Assembly: GCA_020186115.1 (NCBI GenBank)
Contig: WSYJ01000037.1
Coordinates: 80,001-136,621, forward strand
DNA: 56,621 bases
Direction: 5' to 3'
Source of the DNA: Histomonas meleagridis
Taxonomy: Eukaryota; Parabasalia; Tritrichomonadida; Dientamoebidae
Under the pieces are notes generated by a model. The model had not been told where the DNA came from. It searched no databases and worked only from the letters and a program-made list of their open reading frames with translations. Shown one piece after another: positions 18,393 through 26,195 of this stretch. Each line of letters starts with the position of its first letter. Within the stretch, counting starts at the first letter, position 1. Made by a program: the position numbers and the translations under genes.

Positions 18393-18746
18393 TTAAATTC
18401 CAAAGTTTGGTTTCTCATATGTATTGAATTCTTCCATGAAGGAGTTGACAATTTCTTTGCCTTCATTGTAAATCACCTTTAAATCAAACGGTGAATTTTG
18501 ATTTGATTTATTGATTCGCTCCAATCTCTCAGAAACAGTAAGATTTGGAATTGAACCTGATATGCTTGCATCAAGGTCTGATATATCTTCAATTTCTTCA
18601 ACAACAGAATCTTCATATGGATTATTTAAGATTTGAACAAGATTTTCAAATTCACTTTGGTCCATTTGATATAGGTCATTTCTTGTTTCTATAAAACCAG
18701 CATTTTTAAATTGCTCAAAGTAGCTATCTCTGCTGTTATATGACAT
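18393..18746 (-). CDS. small acidic protein of unknown function
   Basis: I do not recognise this 117-residue protein. It is soluble and acidic, with no membrane segment; the middle D-S-V-V-E-E-I-E-D-I-S-D-L-D-A-S is strongly acidic and the N-terminus is rich in aromatic residues. The ATG is supported by an initiator-like TCA at 18753-18751 on the minus strand, just 4 bp upstream. Base composition resembles the housekeeping block, which favours a real gene over chance. It could be a trichomonad-specific protein. Confidence 0.62.
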   Translation of the reverse strand: MSYNSRDSYFEQFKNAGFIETRNDLYQMDQSEFENLVQILNNPYEDSVVEEIEDISDLDASISGSIPNLTVSERLERINKSNQNSPFDLKVIYNEGKEIVNSFMEEFNTYEKPNFGI

Positions 18747-18826
18747 TTTTTGAACTTTTCAAAAATATTCTTTTTGTTGTTGTTTAAATAAAACATTCAT
18801 TGATAAAAATTTCATTATATTCGTCT

Positions 18827-18900
18827 GCCATCGTAGCTCAATCGGCTAGAGCATAAGACTCTTAATCTTGGGGTTGCGGGTTCGAGTCCCGCCGGTGGCT
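18827..18900 (+). tRNA. tRNA-Lys (anticodon CUU), second copy
   Basis: Identical to the gene at 7476-7549 over its full length, with the same anticodon CTT. It is followed by a T run. The flanks of the two copies differ, so this is not a recent large duplication. Confidence 0.96.
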
Positions 18901-18966
18901 TTTTTGATATTTTTTTGACATGTGGTATGATATCATTTCAAAAGCATATTTGGATTTTTTACAAAT

Positions 18967-19990
18967 ATGGAATCACTTATTGAACTCAAAAAATATATTT
19001 TTAATATAGATGATGAAAATTTTAATGATACTATTAATCTTGCGATGACATTATTTAATCCAAGTTTCTCATACTCGTTTAATTTAATCATAAGCAATTT
19101 AGTTTATTATTCATTTTTATCTCAAAAGCGTCCGATTGAAATTTATATTAAATATTTAGAGGATATCCAAATTAAAGTAGAAAGTCTAAAAAATGAATCC
19201 AAAGTCATAGAGAATTTTAGTGAATACATCTCTAATATCGAATCACAAGAATCCAATATATCCTTGAGAAAATGATTGAATTAGAATTAATATCAACAGA
19301 TTTAATCGAAAATAAAAATTCATTTTATTTTGCTCATTATTTTGATACAAAAACAATTGATCAGATAAAATATCAGAAAAATCAAACATCATTTTATCAA
19401 TATTTCTTTAATAATTATGATCAACTTTCAAAGAATGATTGGGAACGACATAAAAAATATGTTAAAGAAGGAGTTAATCCAAATGAAATTTCAAAAATAA
19501 TTCGAAATGATGAAATCGAAAAACTTCAAGAAATATCATCACAAAATGAATTTAATTTTAATCAAATAATTGAACCATCACTTTATGAGAGATGGTCATT
19601 TATAAATAAAGAAAATGTTTCATTAATTGATTTTTCAGCATTTTTTGGATCAGTTAAATGTTTTAAATATCAACTTATGAATGGAGCAAATGTAATTAAT
19701 ACAGGCAAATATGCGATTGCAGGTGGAAATTTGGAAATTATTTATTTATGTGAACAAAATAATTCAAAATTCGATAATACATATGAAATTGCAATAGAAT
19801 TTCATCGAATTGATGTTTTTTATTAGCCTCGAATGGATATGATCTAAAATGGAAAATGAATATAATAAATGATAAAAATTTATGTTTTCTTACATATCCT
19901 GAAATCCAACAAGTTTCATTTAGCAATTGTTCCAATCTCATCATTTATAGCGGTTTTCAACTGTCATTTTTATATGAAAAAAATTGGATT
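18967..19990 (+). pseudogene. large ankyrin-type protein, N-terminal half, broken
   Basis: The frame from the ATG at 18967 (M-E-S-L-I-E-L-K-K-Y-I-F) stops at 19275. The next part continues in another frame from about 19255 (L-E-K-M-I-E-L) to 19826. A further frame change is needed to read on past A-S-N-G-Y-D-L-K-W. The protein contains D-Q-L-S-K-N-D-W-E-R-H-K-K and D-E-I-E-K-L-Q-E-I-S-S-Q, then the first ankyrin-like units (F-G-S-V-K-C-F-K-Y-Q-L-M-N-G-A-N). This is the type of large trichomonad ankyrin protein often labelled DUF3447. A close relative lies at 51405-52532. Two frameshifts and the insertion after 19990 mark it as a pseudogene. Confidence 0.72.
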
Positions 19991-19991
19991 T

Positions 19992-20735
19992 TCAACTTTT
20001 TGAACCAGGTTTTACTTCCTTCGGAAAGGGAGCACCAATTGGTGAATTATCTTGGACATCTGGTACAACAAAGTTCGTTTCGTTGAAAGCTTCAGCAACA
20101 ACTTTAATGCGCTTCGTGGTCTCTGTTGACCCGATTTGAAGCATCAAAGCCTTATCGTCTTTTTGGAGAACGTTTAGAATTTCTTTGCAGTCGGTTAACG
20201 ATGAGCAGATGGGGATGAAAAGCGTGTTGCAGCCTTTGTCTGTAAGTTTGTGTGAGATGCTATCGCACAGCATACGAGCAGTGGAGTTACTGATGTCATC
20301 TGGTGTAAAACAAATTATATAGATATTATACTTGGAAAAATCAAATTCTGGTTTTTGCTCAACAGCTGGTGGGGGTTCTGCTTGAAAAGAGAGAGTAGTG
20401 GGTGTTTCAGGTTGAATTGCTTCAGTGGATAATTTATCATCATTTGATTTGTCTAAATCTTGCGTATTTTCCTGTGGCTGATCAGTGGGTTCTGTGGTTT
20501 CGATGGTTTGGGTGATTTCTGGAGAATCATTTTGCTGTGGTTCAGATGTATTTGGAGAGGATGCTTCCTCTGTATTTGATTGCTATGGATTTGGTGAATC
20601 TTCTGTTATTGGCTGTGATGGTGGTGGAACTTCTAGAATCTCAACAAATGGCTTTGAGCCTTTTGGTGCTACAGAAGAATAACATGTAGATTGCCTCCTT
20701 TTTTGACGCCTTTGTATGGCGTCATAGAAAGCCAT
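19992..20735 (-). pseudogene. antisense gene fragment inserted in the ankyrin pseudogene
   Basis: On the minus strand an almost open frame runs from an ATG at 20735 (M-A-F-Y-D-A-I-Q-R-R-Q-K-R-R) to a stop near 19992, broken only by a TAG near 20583. A basic start precedes a long Pro/Glu/Thr/Ser/Gln-rich middle and a folded-looking C-terminal part of about 95 residues (I-Y-I-I-C-F-T-P-D-D-I-S and K-A-L-M-L-Q-I-G-S-T-E). I do not recognise the family. It is less AT-rich than the ankyrin sequence on either side, which resumes at about 20750, so it appears to be an insertion. No inverted repeats at its ends were found. Confidence 0.55.
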
Positions 20736-20749
20736 AGTTCGTCCACCGA

Positions 20750-21894
20750 TTTGAAGAAATTATCTTAAAAATTATATGATAACATTAAGTATTAATTATG
20801 GAAGTTATGAAATTTTATCATTCTTAGAAAATGAAGTAAACAAAAATGAAGCTTTTCTCATAAATGAATCAGCAAGAAATGGAAATATATATCTTCTTAA
20901 ACATTATATTCAAAATAGTTCACTTCCAAAAGATATTTTATTTAAAGCATTAGAATCAAAAAATATTGAACTAATTCAATATGTTCTTGATCTTGAAGGT
21001 ATTAACATTAATTATAAAATGTTTTTGACTTCTTTTTAAATTTTCTTTAAATATATTGGTATTTCAAAATGATTTTTAGAATTTGTTTAAATATTTTACA
21101 GCACTTATGTGCGTATCTGAAGAAGACCAAACAGAAGTAGCAAAATTACTGCTAAAACACAAAGATATTGATGCAAAAAACATTTATTTAATATTTTTAA
21201 TGTTTATTTTATGTTATATAATATTTTAAAGTTATATTTGGAATTTATTCAAATGGTTTCAAACAGCACTTATGCTTGCTTCTCAAAATGGTAGTCTAGA
21301 AATAGTTAAATCACTTCTTGAATTTAAAAGTATTGATATTAATACTAAAAACATTTATTTCATATTTCCAATGTTTAATTTTGTTATTTAATATTTTAAA
21401 GTTATATTTGGAATTTATGTAAATAGTTTCAAACACCAATTATGTATGCATGTGAAAATGGACATATTGAAATCGTTAAATTACTTCTTGAACAAGAAGG
21501 AATCGATTTCAATGCGCAAAACATTAATTTAACATTTTTAGAGTTTGTTTTCCTCATTTGGTAATCCAAAATTCCATTTGGAGATTATTTGTATTATTAG
21601 AACATTACTTATGTTTGCATCAGATAAAAATCATTTCAATATTGTTAAATTGCTTCTTGAGCAAAAAGGAATTGATATCAATGCCAAAAATATTTATTTT
21701 TAAAATAAAAATTTTATTTTTAAAATTTAATATCTACAAATAATAAATGGAAAACATTCAAATTATTTTATACAGCACTTATGCGTGCATCAACTCATTA
21801 CCAAGTGGAAATTGCTAAAATCCTTCTTGAACAAGAAGGAATTGATATTGAAAAGGAGGTATATTGCAAGCTCAAAACCAAAAGTCGGAAGTAA
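20750..21894 (+). pseudogene. ankyrin array continued after the insertion (units of about 170 bp)
   Basis: The ankyrin protein resumes at about 20750 and is open from 20776 to 21039 (S-A-R-N-G-N-I-Y-L-L-K-H-Y-I-Q). Five spaced ankyrin units follow. The ACAG-type starts lie at 21098, 21263, 21433 (ACAC), 21602 (ACAT) and 21772, with spacings of 165, 170, 169 and 170 bp. Spacers are AT-rich with stops and share GGAATTTAT or GGAGATTAT before the junction. The last unit ends in a basic tail and an in-frame TAA at 21892-21894. It has the same architecture as the array at 2744-3896. Confidence 0.62.
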
Positions 21895-22386
21895 AAAAGA
21901 TAGGTTTCGAGCTAATGTCTTACAAAAAGTTTTATCGATAAAAAACAATATTGGAACCTATCAGAAGAAATTCAAAAATGCATAATGTTTAGAATAAATA
22001 ACACTAGCATATTACCATATTATTGTAATGAAAAAATCTTTTGAAAAGTGTTGAATCGGAACTACTCTTGCGGTATTTAAAAAAATGGAATTTGTTGACG
22101 AAGCATAATCATACAAAGGATATAGAAAGATAGATTAGAGAAAGCAGGAGCTGAATAGGGAAGGTTTTTATCTATCAAGGATAAAGCTGTATGCGAAAAA
22201 TTTGTTTCCTTAGCGTAAGTGACCTTTCAAAATTCGACCACTTCCTATGCTGTCATTCAATTCGGCTGGGCATCGAGCTTCGAATATTGTTGAGAATACT
22301 TTAATTCAAAAATTCAACTTTTTAAACGATTTAAATCATAATATGTACATATTATCAAAAAAAAATTTTCTTCACATCACTTTTTA
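21895..22386. other. intergenic region, 492 bp
   Basis: No gene found. The last bases hold TCACATCAC just before the PARG start, an initiator-like sequence. Confidence 0.4.
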
Positions 22387-22389
22387 ATG
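22372..22389 (+). promoter_or_regulatory. initiator-like TCAC before the PARG pseudogene
   Basis: TCACATCACTTTTTAATG places two TCA cores 8-13 bp before the ATG at 22387. This matches the trichomonad Inr pattern and suggests the gene was once transcribed here. Confidence 0.5.
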
Positions 22390-23199
22390 AAAAGGAATCT
22401 CTTTAAAGCTGAAGCAGAAGAAACAATGAATGTAATTAAAAATGGATGTTATACATCACCAAGCGGAGAAGTTCACATGATTAAAGATCAAGTTGAATAT
22501 TCAATTCATAATTCTATTCTCTACGAACCTGATCAAATTTCGCAATTACCAGAATGCCCAAACAGAGCAGGAGTTATACAGGTTACTAAAGAGTCAACCT
22601 TTGAGGCATGCTATCGACTGATTCGAAAAGAGATAATGTTACTTGTTTAAACTTTGCATCAGGAAGAAAGCCAGGAGGTGGATTTCTCAACGGCTCCCAG
22701 GCTCAAGAAGAAATGTTATGCCGTTGTTCATGTTTATATTCAACTCAAATTATTCATCAAAAAATGTATCAATTCAACCAAGCCAATGGTTCTCATCTTT
22801 ACAGCGACTATATGATATACTCGCCGAACGCCGTGGTATTTAGGAAAGACAATGGAGAATTTCTTGATGATCCATATCAAGTTTCGATAATCACCGCTCC
22901 AGCTCCAAACAACACAGGGAGAAATACACAGGAAGAAGTCAATAATACAATGCTTGTGAGATGCCGAAAAATTATTCATCGAAAATAGATGTAAAGTTTT
23001 GGTCCTTGGAGCTTTTGGCTGTGGGGTCTTTCGAAACTCCCCAACAAGAGTTGCATTAATATTTCGTCAGTTACTAGTTGATGAAGGTCTTGGTAAATAT
23101 TTTGATTTGATTGTTCATCCAATCTTTACCAAACGAGACAATGATATAAATTATTGTGGATTTGAAGGAGTATATAAGGACATAGCAACATTTATTTGA
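22387..23199 (+). pseudogene. bacterial-type poly(ADP-ribose) glycohydrolase (TIGR02452/DUF2263-like), frameshifted
   Basis: Three overlapping frames (22387-22650, 22608-22988 and about 22985-23199) make one protein. The diagnostic sequence N-F-A-S-G-R-K-P-G-G-G-F-L-N-G and the following S-Q-A-Q-E-E-M-L match the catalytic GGG...QEE signature of microbial PARG. The C-terminal piece L-V-L-G-A-F-G-C-G-V-F-R-N-S-P is the conserved macrodomain strand and loop. The enzyme would remove ADP-ribose chains. Frame changes near 22610 and near 22978 break it; each needs a shift of one base. Either a recent pseudogene or two assembly errors are possible. The family is mostly bacterial, so lateral transfer is plausible. 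Confidence 0.82.
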
Positions 23200-23669
23200 G
23201 AATTTATATATTTCAAAAAATTGAATAATTTACCCCCATATATGCAAATTTTAAATAAAAGTAAGACCGTAATCTGATATAACATCTTTTGTGATTATAT
23301 CATCTTGTGTCATTTGAAAAAAAAAATATTATTCAAAGTTCCTTTATAAAATCATCATTCTATTCCATATTATTTTCAAATTTATTTTAATAAATTTATT
23401 CGTATAACAGAAAATATTTCAATTTATTATTATTTAGCAACATCAGAGCAAAAGAAGAACTCCCATGGACCATTTTGGGTTTGTTGACCCTCTCCTTCTC
23501 ATGCATATGCATCCTTAGTACACTCAACTTGATCGCGTTATTCACAAATAAACAATAGTGTTTGTTCCATGAAATCCGATAGGGTAAATTTGAGAATTTT
23601 TATAAATGCGGATAGGAATATTTTTATAGAACACAGTACAACCTTATTTTCAAATAGATTTATGAAAAT
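23200..23669. other. intergenic region, 470 bp
   Basis: No gene supported. A minus-strand stretch near 23450-23540 can be read as a short peptide ending in P-W-E-F-F-F-C-S-D-V-A-K, possibly a gene relic, but it is too short to assign. Confidence 0.35.
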
Positions 23670-24000
23670 AAAATTGTTGCAATTAGTGATATAGAAAAAT
23701 TAGGCATTGATTTCGTTTTTTATTATAACTATGAAATTTTAATGTTTATTAAGTAAAAGAAGGAATGAAAATCAATGATTCTATAATTAATAAATCAGCA
23801 CGTATTGGGAACATATATCTTTTCTTGAAGAAAATCAAATTTCAAATAATATATTAATTTATTTATCAATATCAGGAAACATTCAACTAGTTATAAATGT
23901 TTGAAATCTTAAAGGAATTGATATTAATGCAAAAGATATTTATTTGTTTTCTTTGATATTTGTTTGAATAATTTTCAAATATATTTTTACACAATCAATA
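23670..24000 (+). pseudogene. ankyrin gene relic
   Basis: Decayed pieces of the same ankyrin family can be read with frame changes: Y-Y-N-Y-E-I-L-M-F-I-K, then K-S-A-R-I-G-N-I-Y-L, then G-I-D-I-N-A-K-D-I-Y-L-F-S-L-I-F. It includes one copy of the characteristic GATATTTATTTGTTTT spacer start. No open frame remains. Confidence 0.6.
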
Positions 24001-24145
24001 ATTTAACAAAGATTTTTAAATTGCTCATTCCTGAAATGAACACTTTGATTTGTATTCAGTTTATTTCAAAGCTTTGAATTGTTTTTGAGATGAAAACGAT
24101 TATGTAAACTACATATTGTATTTAATACTAAAAGTGGCATTTCGT

Positions 24146-25037
24146 ATGGAATCTCAAGCAAAAAGCAAAATTCATGAAAACGAATTGGAAAAATTAATAT
24201 ATATCAAGAATTTATTAATCAATTTAAGCAAAGAAAACATATTGAAAATGTCTGAAGATACAAATGATTTAGTAAGTTTTTGTATCAAAAAAGATAATTA
24301 TGAAATTTTAGCATTTTTGGAAGAAAAAGGAATTAATGTTAATGCTTATAATATAAATGTATCAGCAAGGAATGGAAATTTATATCTCGTTCAATATTTC
24401 CTTCAAAATAACCAAACTCCAAAAAATGTTTTGCCATTTGCTTCAGAATCAGGAAATATTGAACTTGTAAAATTACTTTTAGATAAAGAAGGTATTGATG
24501 TTAATGCAAAAAATATTTATTTGAATAATTTGAAATATGTTATAATAATTTGAAATATGTTTTAATAATTTAGAATATGTTTTAATAATTTTATATATGT
24601 TTTAATAATTTGAAATATGTTTTAATAATTTGAAACAGCACTTCATATAGCAGTTAGAAACAATAATATAGAAATAGTAAAATTACTTTTAGATAAAGGA
24701 ATTGATATTAATACAAAATATATTCATTCGAATAATTTTTTATATGTTTTAATAATTTGGAATATGTTTTAATAATTTTTTATATGTTTTAATCTTTTGA
24801 AATATGTTATAATAATTTGAAACAGCACTTCATATAGCAGTTGAAAATAATAATATAGAAATAGTAAAATTACTTTTAGATAAAGGAATTAATATTAATG
24901 TAAAATATATTCATTTGAATAATTTAATATATGTTTTAATAATTTAAAACATGTTTTAACAATATTTGATTGAAATTCAAATAGCACAACAAAAAAGCTA
25001 TACAGAAATAGTAAAATTACTCCGTGAAAAAATCTAA
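24146..25037 (+). pseudogene. ankyrin locus with 20-bp satellite spacers
   Basis: The open part (24146-24553) starts M-E-S-Q-A-K-S-K and holds two or three ankyrin-like units, ending G-I-D-V-N-A-K-N-I. Two further units follow (acag starts at 24635 and 24822; T-A-L-H-I-A-V ... I-V-K-L-L-L-D-K-G-I). A terminal unit at 24981 ends in an in-frame TAA at 25035-25037. Spacers are built of a repeated ATATGTTTTAATAATTTGAA-like 20-bp unit, and units are 187 and 159 bp apart. An upstream ATG at 24116 is in frame, but 24146 matches the start of the relative at 18967 better (M-E-S). Could be a pseudogene or a multi-exon gene. Confidence 0.6.
24535..24634 (+). repeat. 20-bp tandem satellite inside an ankyrin spacer
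   Basis: Five imperfect copies of AAATATGTTTTAATAATTTG lie head to tail. Four related copies form the next spacer (about 24741-24821), and about two the last (24928-24970). Confidence 0.8.
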
Positions 25038-25799
25038 TCCAAAACTCACAAACACCAAATCTTCACCTCCAACCAGAAAATGAAACGAATATTTTCAATT
25101 GAGAATCAAGCTTTTGAAAAAATTCAAAGTTGAACTTCCAGTAAATTGAATGAAAAACGATTATATCCATGGCTTATAAACGGTCGCTAGCGAAAAAATA
25201 TTGTTTTGTGTTAGATATATTGATTATTAGATATCATTATTGGAAACCATATATAAAAAAAATTGAAAAAAGCTGATTATTATTTTTTAATCAGAAAATG
25301 GTTTAAGAAACAAAAACTATTGAAAAAAGCACGTCAAAAACATTGAATTCAAAACGATTAAAAACAATTCAATCATAAAAAAATGAGGATTAAATGAATC
25401 AAGAATGGATATAAGTGATAAAATGAAATAAATAACCTCAAGATATTGTAAAAAATATTTTCAATAAAGTGATAGAGAGATATTGGAGAAATTTTGAAAA
25501 AAAATTGAAAGATAACTTAATACAGATTCCACATCTAAATGTGTTTAACCGTTTTTCGAAAAAGTGGTGAAATTCCAAAATGAAACGAAAATATCTTTAT
25601 CAAGAAATAATATTTCTTAAATTTTATAAAATTATTTGTTGGATCAATATTCGTATGAATTCATCTCAAAATACCATATATATCACTTAAAGAGAATATA
25701 TATTATATATTAATTAAAAAATATGATATAATGCATGTTAATTTCCATAAAACACATCTCTTTGTGACCGTTAAATTTTTTATAAACGTATTTCATAAG
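25038..25799. other. intergenic region, 762 bp
   Basis: Very AT-rich, no gene seen. Near the 3' end, GACCGTTAAA (25767-25776) is the complement of the TTTAACGGTC motif and TTTCATAAG is initiator-like; both likely belong to the next gene. Confidence 0.4.
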
Positions 25800-25802
25800 A
25801 TG
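25793..25802 (+). promoter_or_regulatory. initiator-like TCATAAG deciding the start at 25800
   Basis: TCATAAGATG puts the TCA core 7 bp before the ATG at 25800. It argues against the upstream in-frame ATG at 25731, which would place the AACGGT-type motif at 25768 inside the coding region. Confidence 0.5.
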
Positions 25803-26159
25803 ATGGAACTTAGCGAAGAAGAAAGCGTAATGCTTGACGTCTCAAGGAAAATTGCCAAGGAAAACTTAGATTTAAACTTGACATGCATTGAAGCATTAAT
25901 TTCAAATTCAAGAAAAATTGCAGGTCTCAAAAAAATGAATCGAGCTGTTCTTGCTCAAGAAGCAAATTTAGACTACGTTGAGTACATGTGTGAAAAAGAT
26001 GCGTATGATACGGCTTCTCAAGAATATGACGGTTTTAAATATACCAGATTCGAACAAACAAATGACAGAACCGATCGTTATGACGATTATACTCAAAATG
26101 ATCAACCATATCACTACCAATTTGACAAAACAAAAAGACCTCGCATATTTAGTGGATAA
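25800..26159 (+). CDS. small protein of unknown function
   Basis: From the ATG at 25800 it has 119 residues. I do not recognise it. A helical N-terminal half (M-M-E-L-S-E-E-E-S-V-M-L-D-V and N-S-R-K-I-A-G-L-K-K-M-N) is followed by a Tyr/Asp/Gln-rich C-terminal half (Y-D-D-Y-T-Q-N-D-Q-P-Y-H-Y). No membrane segment. Composition and the promoter-like motifs upstream support a real gene. It converges with the Ctf4-like gene, 36 bp apart. Confidence 0.6.
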   Translation: MMELSEEESVMLDVSRKIAKENLDLNLTCIEALISNSRKIAGLKKMNRAVLAQEANLDYVEYMCEKDAYDTASQEYDGFKYTRFEQTNDRTDRYDDYTQNDQPYHYQFDKTKRPRIFSG

Positions 26160-26195
26160 TGTAAATAAAAATATTTTTTATTTAATAAAAAAAAA

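Noticed and set aside
24535-24821. Tandem repeats resembling a CRISPR array
   Set aside because: Repeats are directly adjacent, without unique spacers of constant size, inside a eukaryotic gene; a satellite.
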